NCBI GenBank assembly: GCA_021776635.1
Contig: JAJFFN010000020.1
Location: forward strand, 1 to 64,000
DNA from: Robiginitomaculum sp.
GTDB taxonomy: Bacteria > Pseudomonadota > Alphaproteobacteria > Caulobacterales > Maricaulaceae
Reading direction: 5' to 3'
Length of the DNA: 64,000 bases
Both the position numbers and the translations under genes were made by a program. Shown here piece after piece: positions 17,843 through 25,592 of this stretch (position 1 is its first letter; each line of letters starts with the position of its first letter). The notes below the pieces were generated by a model, which worked only from the letters and a program-made list of their open reading frames with translations, was not told where the DNA came from and ran no database searches.

Positions 17843-18273
17843 GTCAACCAACCTTTATCCGTTTTCTTTCGGGCAAACCAGATAAGGAAGAGCCCGACTA
17901 CAGGTATTGAAAGCGTCATACCAAGTTGGCTTGTATTCATGTTCTTGCCAATATCACTCAAAACGAACATGTAAATTTGCTGTGCAATAATAGCAATAAA
18001 CGAGACGATAAACAATATAGTCGCCAGTTTTTTACGTAGCAACAAAGCCACGCAACCTATTGCACCTGCAAAGACGGCAATGCCAAATGCTAGCATATAC
18101 CAACTTGGAATATTGGCGTACATTGTCCGTTCCAATTCTGGCAATTGGGATCGAGCTTCATCGCTCATGGTGAGTTGCATGACATATGCCATGACACCTA
18201 ATAAATTCCACACCAGCGCAACTGCACTGATAATCCAAAATACTGCATTGGGTTTGTTTGTGGTTTCGGTCAT
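17839..18273 (-). CDS. Four-span small membrane protein, paralogue A
   Basis: A 144-residue protein with four hydrophobic segments: VFWIISAVALVWNLLGVMAYV, a segment with LAFGIAVFAGAIGCVALLL, one with TILFIVSFIAIIAQQIY, and a final MTLSIPVVGLFLIWFA. It is clearly paralogous to the next gene upstream (shared TNKPNAVFWII / TNKPPIWFWII start and a GALGxxxLLLR loop). Proteins of this kind are widespread and uncharacterised. GGGG lies upstream of the ATG. The function is unknown. Confidence 0.7.
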   Translation of the reverse strand: MTETTNKPNAVFWIISAVALVWNLLGVMAYVMQLTMSDEARSQLPELERTMYANIPSWYMLAFGIAVFAGAIGCVALLLRKKLATILFIVSFIAIIAQQIYMFVLSDIGKNMNTSQLGMTLSIPVVGLFLIWFARKKTDKGWLT

Positions 18274-18296
18274 AGATTTTCCCCTTGGTTGTTGGC

Positions 18297-18749
18297 CTAT
18301 TTTAGCCAGTTATTATTTCTTGCTTTTCTTGAAATCCAAACCGCCAGAACACCGAGGCTGAATACAACGCCTTCCATCCCGATTTGTCCGCTGCTCATAA
18401 GTTTATGCGCCTTGGCAATCAAGAATGTGTTTCCGTGCAAGACGATGATAAAAAGCAAAGATGCCACATAAAGAGGTAAGCTCAATGTGCGGCGGAGCAC
18501 AAGACATAATGCCCCTAGTGCACCTGTAAGAACTGCGAGTGCAAACACTGCTGTGACCCAAGCAGGTGTTGCTAATAGATGGTTTGCATAAGCCTGTGAA
18601 TAGGTGCCAGCCTCAACATACTTGGCCATGGATTCTGGTGTACTAACGACAAAATCATAAAACACAAACAATCCCATCATGCCCCACAATAATAAAGTAA
18701 TTGCGATTATCCAAAACCAAATGGGTGGTTTGTTTGTTGCTTCGCTCAT
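18297..18749 (-). CDS. Four-span small membrane protein, paralogue B
   Basis: A 150-residue protein with the same plan as its neighbour: MSEATNKPPIWFWII start, WGMMGLFVFYDF first span, AVFALAVLTGALGALCLVLRR second span, a third with LYVASLLFIIVLHGN, and a last with GVVFSLGVLAVWIS. The 23-base spacing and similar sequence point to a tandem duplication with cotranscription. The two could form a heteromer. The function is unknown. Confidence 0.7.
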   Translation of the reverse strand: MSEATNKPPIWFWIIAITLLLWGMMGLFVFYDFVVSTPESMAKYVEAGTYSQAYANHLLATPAWVTAVFALAVLTGALGALCLVLRRTLSLPLYVASLLFIIVLHGNTFLIAKAHKLMSSGQIGMEGVVFSLGVLAVWISRKARNNNWLK

Positions 18750-18911
18750 TACTTATCCCCTTTTTATCCATTTGTGGTAAGGTTATAGACGATTTTGAGT
18801 ATTTTGCAATGGGCGCACTAACGAGTGTAATAACCTTTAAGGTTGAAACGGGTTATATGGGGTGAGTACATTAAAACCGGGTAGGAAGTATTGGTGCAGT
18901 GAGTTACAGCA

Positions 18912-19025
18912 ATGGAGCCAAATTTTACAGTGCTGGGCGCACAATTGGCTGCTACAGAATTAGAAGCATTGAACAAGTCTTTTAAAAAACTACGCGTATA
19001 TCTTGATAAACCAGAGAGTGATTAA
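18912..19025 (+). CDS. Possible 37-residue small protein or gene remnant
   Basis: An open frame with a helical, charged sequence (LAATELEALNKSFKKLRVYLDK). The pattern is like the C-terminal helix of MarR regulators, where a Leu-Glu/Ala-Leu-Leu-Lys-Leu run ends the protein. There is no good Shine-Dalgarno and a stop lies four codons upstream, so it may be the tail of a decayed regulator. Support is weak. Confidence 0.25.
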   Translation: MEPNFTVLGAQLAATELEALNKSFKKLRVYLDKPESD

Positions 19026-19041
19026 ATCGAAGAGTGGGCCT

Positions 19042-19878
19042 TTACCACCCACTACCACAGATAGTTTGCGTGCGGCAAACAGGCATCGGCATTGGTAATG
19101 GCATTGGGACAGGGTAGCGTACATAAATAATTGGGCGCACTACGCGAACATAGTTGTAACGCGGTATTGGCTTAGGTCTAGTCATTTGAACTGGCTTTAC
19201 GACAGAATAACAACCAAGAACTTTATTCCCGCCAGGATTATACACATTGGTTGGGCATGTGGTGGGGCTTAGAAATTCATTACTTGCCATGCCTGATACC
19301 CGATGGTTTGAGATGTTTCTGACAGATGTTGTAAAGGGAACAATTTGACCTGTTTGGGTATTTATTGAACCATATGATGAACTGGATGTAGAGGCAAAAC
19401 TATTTGCAGTGCGGGGCGAATGTTTTGTCGTGTTGGACATACAAAACCCATTATGTGAACGTGTTGACCCTGATGGGCATGCCGCCTGATGGCTTGTTCC
19501 AAAACGTGTATTTATACCCTGGCTTACATGACCAATGGCATGACTACGAGAACTCGCTCTTGCCCGCGAACTTGCATGTGAGCTTGCTCGCGCATTTGCT
19601 CGCGCACTAGTATGGGAAATTGTACGTGCGTAAGCACTGGCACTGGCGTTGGCACTGGCACTGGCACTCGCACTCGCTCTGGCACTTGAGCTTGCATGGG
19701 CACTTGTACTGGCAACACTATGTGAAACCGGTTTTGACAGCGCACTATAGCTACCTGAACCATAAGTAATTGTATTTGCACCAGACGAACAATTTGCACC
19801 ACTACAGCTAGCATTGGCAGGGGTGCTGCACGGAATAAAACAAACGGTTAATGTTGTTGCCAATATTAAATTGCGCAT
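19042..19878 (-). CDS. Secreted Ser/Ala-repeat protein
   Basis: A signal peptide (MRNLILATTLTVC...ANA) is followed by a Cys-x4-Cys pair (SCSGANCSSG). Residues of about 45 to 125 are dominated by alternating Ser-Ala and Ala-Arg-Ala-Ser dipeptides, with more Ser-rich sequence after. A Pro-rich tail follows (PKPIPRYN, then PVPMPLPMPMPVC). GGAGA seven bases before ATG 19878 sets the start. The mature protein has no recognisable catalytic domain; it may be a cell envelope or matrix component. It shares the Cys-x4-Cys start and a VVRP-I/V tail with the next gene, so the two are distant paralogues. Confidence 0.6.
   Translation of the reverse strand: MRNLILATTLTVCFIPCSTPANASCSGANCSSGANTITYGSGSYSALSKPVSHSVASTSAHASSSARASASASASANASASAYARTISHTSARANARASSHASSRARASSRSHAIGHVSQGINTRFGTSHQAACPSGSTRSHNGFCMSNTTKHSPRTANSFASTSSSSYGSINTQTGQIVPFTTSVRNISNHRVSGMASNEFLSPTTCPTNVYNPGGNKVLGCYSVVKPVQMTRPKPIPRYNYVRVVRPIIYVRYPVPMPLPMPMPVCRTQTICGSGW
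19633..19700 (-). repeat. Degenerate hexamer repeat coding for Ser-Ala dipeptides
   Basis: The plus strand shows repeated TGGCAC, TGGCGT and TCGCAC units read in the gene direction as alternating Ala and Ser codons. Units are nearly but not fully identical, so slippage is possible but damped. Confidence 0.65.
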
Positions 19879-20007
19879 GATCTGTTCTCCTGAATACATT
19901 GCTTTATTTAAGCAAATGATAGTAAAATGAGCAAATTACTTCCCTTAATGGGAGAATGATCAATTATAAGTTGCCCGCCAAACCCCTCTATATATTTCGT
20001 AATTTAG

Positions 20008-20859
20008 TTAGTGGGTCCAGCGACTGCCAGCCATGGAAAATGGGTTTGCCGAGCCTGATGCAGGCAAACAAGTTGGCCGCATGACAGGAACGGCTGTTGG
20101 GACACCAATAACGGGGCGAACGACATTCACTGTATTCACAGTACCGGCTGTTCCGGCTCGGCGACATACGATTTGTGTTGCAGGCATGCCGCTTACTACT
20201 GTAGCTCCCGAAGTTTTTTCCCAATAATCCGGTGTGCCTGGTGTTTGATAAGTATAAGAACCTCCAGAAACATGGCCAATAACATTTCCACCTGTCATTC
20301 CAAAATTGCTAGTTTGGATTTGCACAGGTGCTATCGGCGCAATAGGTGCTGGCCTAGCAATAGGGCGCACTACTGGAAGTGGAGCTGGGCGCATGATAGG
20401 TCTGACAATTGGAGCAGGCGGTGCTATAACGACCCCAGCCTTATGATTACAATGAGTGCTGACACCGACATTACATCCTGTTGTGAAATTATTAGGAACA
20501 GCGTTCAGTGGCGCCATAGGCGGCCTTGCATAGACACGCATAATATTTACGTCAGGCGTGTTTTTAAATGCAAATGTTTTCAAATGCCCATAAGGGTTAG
20601 AATAATTATAATTAATCATTGCCATCGGATCTGCAGCGGCGGCATGTACAACCGAGCGAGTGCTGCATGTGCTTATAGAATTACCTGCAACAAGACGTGC
20701 TCTGCAGACAGCACTTGGAACACCTTCATATGGTGCAAGGGCTGCATTATAGTTTGAACCACAGTTGCCATCTGCACATGACCCAGCGAGTGCTACTGTG
20801 CTAACACCTGCCATAAGAACACCGCTAATTGCGGCTAATACAATCGAATAGATACGCAT
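20008..20859 (-). CDS. Secreted Pro/Arg-repeat protein of unknown function
   Basis: A signal peptide (MRIYSIVLAAISGVLMAG...ALAG) is followed by SCADGNCGSN, the same Cys-x4-Cys start as the neighbouring gene. The middle has several P-x-x-R-P units (VRPIMRPAPLPVVRPIARPAPIAP). Other parts are rich in Asn, Thr and Val, with eight or so Cys residues that could pair. ATG 20859 is chosen for the signal peptide and GGAGAG upstream. Secretion is likely and the function is unknown. The gene lies about 130 bases upstream of its paralogue on the same strand. Confidence 0.6.
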   Translation of the reverse strand: MRIYSIVLAAISGVLMAGVSTVALAGSCADGNCGSNYNAALAPYEGVPSAVCRARLVAGNSISTCSTRSVVHAAAADPMAMINYNYSNPYGHLKTFAFKNTPDVNIMRVYARPPMAPLNAVPNNFTTGCNVGVSTHCNHKAGVVIAPPAPIVRPIMRPAPLPVVRPIARPAPIAPIAPVQIQTSNFGMTGGNVIGHVSGGSYTYQTPGTPDYWEKTSGATVVSGMPATQIVCRRAGTAGTVNTVNVVRPVIGVPTAVPVMRPTCLPASGSANPFSMAGSRWTH

Positions 20860-21001
20860 ATGCGCTCTCCAAATAATGGTTCGATCGCACCATGCGAAGA
20901 ACCCCACCAAAAATCCTCAACTCTGCCTGTCATCAGGTTCGAGAGCCAAACTCAATTAACAGCTGCACGTGATTTTACTTGTGATCTTTAGAGCATAAGC
21001 C

Positions 21002-21202
21002 CTAAAAATCATAGGTAATGCCACCGCGTTCCCAATCGCCAAAACGAGTGGGTTCAGCCCCCTTTGGCCCTGCTTTTTCTAGTGGGAGAGATTTGGTAGC
21101 TTGTGATAGCTGTTTTTGCCTGCGCTCATTAGCCTCCTCCAAAGCCCTTAAGGCTTCTGGTGTTAGCTTTTTTTTCGGCGCAGCCATAGAAGGTTTTGTC
21201 AT
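21002..21202 (-). CDS. DUF1674 protein, succinate dehydrogenase assembly factor 4 homologue
   Basis: A 66-residue protein whose C-terminus carries the DUF1674 signature GPKGAEPTRFGDWERGGITYDF-like (Gly-Pro, Glu-Pro-Thr-Arg, Gly-Asp-Trp-Glu, Asp-Phe end). Mitochondrial SDHAF4 shares this motif and helps load the flavin-bound SdhA subunit. AGGAGG five bases before ATG 21202 gives strong start support. A Lys/Pro-rich head precedes a helix of Glu, Ala and Arg. Bacterial function is by homology. Confidence 0.82.
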   Translation of the reverse strand: MTKPSMAAPKKKLTPEALRALEEANERRQKQLSQATKSLPLEKAGPKGAEPTRFGDWERGGITYDF

Positions 21203-21485
21203 CAAAGCCTCCTTTCAGCCTACACATTACCAAACCTGAGCCACAGATAAACCAAGCCAAGGTTTTGACAAGACTAAAACTGCAGTCCCGCCATGAAACA
21301 TGTTTACGCTAAATGGGCTAAAATATAATTAAGTGCACATTTATCAGATGTTAAGCATAGCTCTTAGGATAAGAGTAACCTGCTGATTATTTTTTGTGCA
21401 TTATTAGCAGTTTAAAGTCTTTATCTTAGCCATTTTCATATTTGACTTGTAGCTGTAATATGGACGAATCATTTGGGAGAGATAC

Positions 21486-22355
21486 ATGGCTGATTTATTA
21501 ACGCTTGAGAGTTTGTTTACATTGTTAATGTTGATATTGCTGCAAGCAGTGCTCGGTTTTGACAATCTTTTGTATATTGCCATCGAGAGCAATAAAGTTG
21601 GTCCTAAGGATGCACCCAAAGTTAGGCGCTGGGGCATAGGCATTGCAGTTGCTTTGCGGATCATATTGCTGATTATCATTGTCAAAATGTTTGATATCAT
21701 GTCTGGGGAGTTATTTTCCCTATCGTTGACAAAATTTATTGAAGGCCATTTCACCTTACAATCTTTGGTCACAATGTTTGGTGGTGCTTTCATCATTTAT
21801 ACGGCTATCAAAGAAATCAGTCACATGTTGACCGTTGACCATATTGAACATTCCGAAGGTACGGGTAAAAAATCTATTGCAAAAGCCATTGTTTTTATTG
21901 TCTTGATGAACCTCGTGTTTTCCTTTGATAGCATCTTGTCAGCAATGGCCATAGCCAGCGAAAAGGCGGCAGACGGTACGACGACATATCAAGTTCCGTT
22001 GATGGCGATAGCGATTATTATCTCTGGTATTGCTATGATGCTAATGGCGGATTTTGTTACTGAATTTCTCAAGAAAAACCGTATGTACGAAGTCATGGGC
22101 TTGTTTATTTTATTTTTGGTTGGTGTGCTGTTGGTCACCGAAGGTGCGCATCTAGCACATCTAACATTATTTAACCATCCGATTGAAGCCATGTCTAAAT
22201 CTAGCTTTTATTTAGTGGTCGGAGTGTTGGTAGTCACGGATGTTATTTCAACGAAGTACCAAAAACGTTTATGGGCACAAAAAGAAGCGGAAATACGCAG
22301 CACAACTGAAATGGCAGGCGCTGAAGCGGTAAATGAGTATTTAGAAACTCATTAG
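21486..22355 (+). CDS. TerC family integral membrane protein
   Basis: A 289-residue membrane protein with the TerC signatures: an Asp in the first span (LLQAVLGFDNLLYIA) and the second Asp-containing motif NLVFSFDSILSAMAIA. Seven to nine spans are evident. TerC-family proteins are linked to metal homeostasis (Mn export and metalation of exoenzymes) and tellurite resistance. GGGAGAGATAC lies upstream of the ATG. It is convergent with msrA, with a 23-base gap. No riboswitch such as yybP-ykoY was recognised in the 280-base upstream gap. Confidence 0.9.
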   Translation: MADLLTLESLFTLLMLILLQAVLGFDNLLYIAIESNKVGPKDAPKVRRWGIGIAVALRIILLIIIVKMFDIMSGELFSLSLTKFIEGHFTLQSLVTMFGGAFIIYTAIKEISHMLTVDHIEHSEGTGKKSIAKAIVFIVLMNLVFSFDSILSAMAIASEKAADGTTTYQVPLMAIAIIISGIAMMLMADFVTEFLKKNRMYEVMGLFILFLVGVLLVTEGAHLAHLTLFNHPIEAMSKSSFYLVVGVLVVTDVISTKYQKRLWAQKEAEIRSTTEMAGAEAVNEYLETH

Positions 22356-22378
22356 TAAACGAAACTAAATAGGCTCAA

Positions 22379-22945
22379 CTAACCAGGAATAGGGCATGTA
22401 ACGCCCGTCCCACCTATATTGCAATAGCCTGCTGGGTTTTTAGCTAAATATTGTTGGTGGTAATCTTCGGCTGGGTAATAAACGGGCGAAGCCTCTATGC
22501 CCGTAGTAATTGGGTTTTTGCCAGCTTTACTATAGGCTTCATTATAGCGTTTTTTTGCCTCAGTCGCTATTTTTTGTTGTGCACCGGAAAACGTATATAT
22601 CATACTACGGTATTGGCTGCCTAAATCATTGCCTTGACGGTCACCCTGAGTCGGGTCGTGGTTTTCAAAAAATATTTTCAAGAGCTCTGCATACGGAATG
22701 ACATCAGGGGAAAAAACCACGTGCACCAATTCTACATGATTGGTTACACCAGAACACACGTGTTCATAGCTTGGATTTTCAGGTGCGCCGCCGCCATACC
22801 CAACTGAGGTCACATAAACACCACCCGTCTGCCAAAACAGGCGCTCTGCCCCCCAAAAACAACCCATGCCAAACAAAGCTGTTTCAAGTCCAGCGGGATA
22901 ATCAGCGTACATTTGTCGTTCGGTAATGAAATGCTTGGTTTGCAT
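22379..22945 (-). CDS. msrA: Peptide-methionine (S)-S-oxide reductase
   Basis: The 188-residue enzyme has the MsrA active site FGMGCFWGAERLF with catalytic Cys29, GYGGGAPENPSYEHVCSG, and HDPTQGDRQGNDLGSQYRSMI. It reduces S-methionine sulfoxide in proteins. Further Cys residues near the C-terminus (YCNIGGTGVTCPIPG) are probably resolving cysteines. The ATG follows the stop of the N-formylglutamate amidohydrolase gene by one base, so the two are coupled. Confidence 0.95.
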   Translation of the reverse strand: MQTKHFITERQMYADYPAGLETALFGMGCFWGAERLFWQTGGVYVTSVGYGGGAPENPSYEHVCSGVTNHVELVHVVFSPDVIPYAELLKIFFENHDPTQGDRQGNDLGSQYRSMIYTFSGAQQKIATEAKKRYNEAYSKAGKNPITTGIEASPVYYPAEDYHQQYLAKNPAGYCNIGGTGVTCPIPG

Positions 22946-22946
22946 A

Positions 22947-23687
22947 TTAATGCCTTATGAAATGGTTGAGGGCTTTGGTTAAATGCTTTGCCATAACCAG
23001 GGCTTTCGCCTCTGTGTCAATAAGATCTTGCCGTACTTCGAGTGTCGTGTGTCTTAGTCCGCGCGAAATAACATGATAATCAATAGTATGGTTTAAGCGC
23101 AGTGCTGAATATGGTTCATTAAGTTCAACATGATAGGGATTAATTCGCTCTATCTCGGCCTTTAACCGATGGGCTTTGTCGGGGTCAGCTTTCCATAACA
23201 ATCCAATATCCAACGCACGTTTTTGCCCGTTGGCCATTTCAGGTGTGAAGCTGTGGATGGAAATTATTAAGGGGTCGACAAATCTTGCTTGTGCTTCATC
23301 CAGCTGAGTTTCAAGCGCAGTGTGATAGGGCGTATAAAATTGCTCAATGCGCGCTTTATGTGCCGTGCGGCTTAAATCTTGATTGCCGGGGATCAAGGTG
23401 CCATCACTTACTTGGGGGATACTTCCCTTATCGTTAACCGCTCGGTTTGGGTCAATAACAAGCCTTGAAAATCCAGCGAGCAAACCTGCCGCGCCGTAGG
23501 TTTTACAAAATTGCCTTGTAAGTGCTTCAGCACCAATGTCCCAAGCAATATGCCGGTTTAAATCTTTGTCGCTAAGGCCCAGCTTATTCAAACCGGTTGG
23601 GATATGATTGGTTGCATGATCGCAAAACACAAAGACTGGTGAATTGGTTTTTGCAGGTAAAATTATATAGGGAGCATCATCAAACAT
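22947..23687 (-). CDS. N-formylglutamate amidohydrolase family protein
   Basis: The 246-residue protein carries the family signatures CDHATNHIP near the N-terminus, HIAWDIGAEAL, RLVIDPNRAV and ISIHSFTPEM, with His and Asp ligands for a metal. The family hydrolyses N-formyl-L-glutamate in histidine breakdown or related N-acyl amino acids. No hut genes are nearby, so the substrate could differ. It is cotranscribed with msrA. Confidence 0.85.
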   Translation of the reverse strand: MFDDAPYIILPAKTNSPVFVFCDHATNHIPTGLNKLGLSDKDLNRHIAWDIGAEALTRQFCKTYGAAGLLAGFSRLVIDPNRAVNDKGSIPQVSDGTLIPGNQDLSRTAHKARIEQFYTPYHTALETQLDEAQARFVDPLIISIHSFTPEMANGQKRALDIGLLWKADPDKAHRLKAEIERINPYHVELNEPYSALRLNHTIDYHVISRGLRHTTLEVRQDLIDTEAKALVMAKHLTKALNHFIRH

Positions 23688-23737
23688 ATACGCGCGTTTT
23701 ATGTTGGAAATGTAGATAGGTAAACACTTATTTGTGC

Positions 23738-24868
23738 TTATTTAATTCCTGACATTGTTTCCGTGATTAAGTGATCGACAACAGTTTTTAAGGCCTCTTC
23801 TTTAGTGGCACCAGAAGCTGTGGCTTGTTCATAAACGCCTACTTGTCGGCACGCGCTTGAACCTCGCTCGATGATAGTTCGTGTGTGCAGAAGTTCTTGC
23901 TCACACCCCAAAGCTTGCGCATGTTGGCGCAAGAACCCGATCATTTCTTCATTGAGTTCCTTAAAGGAAACAAGTTCACCTTTGCCAAAATCGATTAGAG
24001 AGCCAGTGACACCAAATCGTTGTGCGAGCCATCTGTTCTCACCAATGAGTAAAGCGGGGTAATTACGCCATTTTATATTGCGACTTTTTAAGTGGATTAA
24101 CATACGTACCAAACATTGATACAGGGCAACGATGGACAGTGTGTCTTCCAGATTAGTACACATATCGCAAACACGAGCTTCTAATGTAGGAAAGTTAACC
24201 GAAGGTCTGATATCCCACCATATTTTGCTCGCGTCTTCAATAACGCCTGCGTCTGTCATTATACCGATCATGCGTTCATATTCACCGATGGAGGCCATAG
24301 ATTCTGGAATGCCAGTGCGCGGCATACCGTCAAAAACCGACAACCGATAAGACTTCATGCCCATCAAATCACCTTCCCAAAAAGGGGAGGACGTTGACAG
24401 AGCAAGCATGTGCGGCAGAAAATATCGGACCTGATTCATAACATCAATGCGCAAGCCAGGATCCAATATGCCCACATGCACATGTGTACCACAAATGAGC
24501 ATGCGCCGAATTGCCCCTTGCAAATCCGCCGCCATTTTAGTGTAACGCTCTTCCTCAGTCGGTTTTTGTTCACGCCACGATGTAAAGGGGTGGGTCGAAG
24601 CGGCCATGAGTTCTAGGTCAAATTTTTTAGCAATATATGATAATATTTTTCTTGACCGGCTTAAATGTTTACGCGCATCACTAACGTCTTGACAAATTGG
24701 TGTTGCGATTTCGATTTGGCACTGTAAAAATTCATGTGTAACGGACGTACCCAGTTCTTTTTTGCAGGTTTTAAAGAATTCAGTAGGCGGATTTGCGGTG
24801 TCGCCCGTTTTAGGGTCAATCAATAAATATTCTTCCTCAACCCCTAATGTTAATGCGATATCGTCCAT
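23738..24868 (-). CDS. GCS2-type carboxylate-amine ligase (YbdK family)
   Basis: The 376-residue protein starts LTLGVEEEYLLIDPKTG, the ATP-grasp-like GCS2 motif with three Glu residues for Mg-ATP. It also has CGTHVHVGI, SSPFWEGDLMGMKSYR and WWDIRPS. E. coli YbdK has weak glutamate-cysteine ligase activity. ATG 24868 has GGGG six bases upstream; a longer frame would start at 24910. With gshB about 725 bases away on the other strand, a role in glutathione precursor synthesis is plausible here but not proven. Confidence 0.85.
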   Translation of the reverse strand: MDDIALTLGVEEEYLLIDPKTGDTANPPTEFFKTCKKELGTSVTHEFLQCQIEIATPICQDVSDARKHLSRSRKILSYIAKKFDLELMAASTHPFTSWREQKPTEEERYTKMAADLQGAIRRMLICGTHVHVGILDPGLRIDVMNQVRYFLPHMLALSTSSPFWEGDLMGMKSYRLSVFDGMPRTGIPESMASIGEYERMIGIMTDAGVIEDASKIWWDIRPSVNFPTLEARVCDMCTNLEDTLSIVALYQCLVRMLIHLKSRNIKWRNYPALLIGENRWLAQRFGVTGSLIDFGKGELVSFKELNEEMIGFLRQHAQALGCEQELLHTRTIIERGSSACRQVGVYEQATASGATKEEALKTVVDHLITETMSGIK

Positions 24869-24975
24869 AACATCCCCTTTGTTTTGTCTATGAATAGCAT
24901 ATTTTGCCATATTGTAAAATGCAGCATTTGCAGGCTTGTTTTACCACTATAGCTTTGCTACACGCCTTGCACGAA

Positions 24976-25013
24976 ATTGATGGTGAGGTGGCCGAGTGGT
25001 TTAAGGCGCACGC
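24976..25013 (+). pseudogene. Truncated 5' half-copy of tRNA-Ser
   Basis: These 38 bases are identical to 25098-25135: the eight-base leader plus the acceptor 5' strand, D-arm and the 5' anticodon stem of tRNA-Ser. The copy then breaks off before the anticodon, and a perfect 8-bp hairpin (25016-25023 with 25029-25036, loop CTTGA) follows. It cannot make a tRNA. The offset between copies is 122 bases. Confidence 0.85.
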
Positions 25014-25103
25014 GCGTTTATGGCTTGACCATAAACTCCATTTATTTATGAAAACGTGCACATATTCTTAATCCACTCTGATTAAGTGCAACAAGAGATT
25101 GAT

Positions 25104-25194
25104 GGTGAGGTGGCCGAGTGGTTTAAGGCGCACGCTTGGAAAGCGTGTATGCGTTAATAGCGTATCGAGGGTTCGAATCCCTTCCTCACCTCCA
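25104..25194 (+). tRNA. tRNA-Ser (anticodon GGA)
   Basis: The acceptor stem GGTGAGG (25104-25110) pairs with CCTCACC (25184-25190). The D-arm contains GCCGAGTGG, the anticodon loop CTTGGAAAG gives GGA, and a long variable arm (TGCG...CGTA) follows, as expected for type II serine tRNA. The T-arm is GAGGG-TTCGAAT-CCCTT. CCA is encoded (25192-25194). The discriminator base reads T at 25191, where bacterial serine tRNAs usually have G. Confidence 0.95.
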
Positions 25195-25592
25195 GTCCTT
25201 ACTTTTACTAATTTGTCTCATTTTATATTGATGATTTGGCAGTCATCGACTAGGAGGAAAATGGCGTTGTGAACATAGATATTTTCCCAAACTAAATAAC
25301 ACATGTGCATATGCCTACCTGAAATGTTATTACCAATATTACAAAAACTAATAGGGAAGGTAAAGCAGCTTACAGATGGTCAATTGATAAAAGGCAGGCG
25401 GGCTTGCCAAATAACACAATAGCCTGTTGGCTTTGTTTCCCTGCTATTGGGATGATGTTTTTTCAGCCCGAGCATGGCAAGGCTTGCATACAAGCAAGTG
25501 TTTCATATGGAGATTGCAAGCAAAAACATTATTGTTATTATAAGACCTGATTGCCCATTGAATTTTTGTTTCTTCTGCGCCACATATACGCC
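25195..25592. other. 398-base gap between tRNA-Ser and gshB with no clear gene
   Basis: No supported gene was found. A possible 33-codon frame from 25324 has no ribosome binding site. A small hairpin (GCTTG-cata-CAAGC, 25482-25495) lies about 100 bases before gshB. The stretch is AT-rich in its first half. The promoter of gshB must lie here but no clear -35/-10 pair stands out. Confidence 0.4.

Noticed and set aside
25324-25425. Possible 33-codon small gene between tRNA-Ser and gshB
   Set aside because: There is no Shine-Dalgarno and no sequence pattern of a known small protein.
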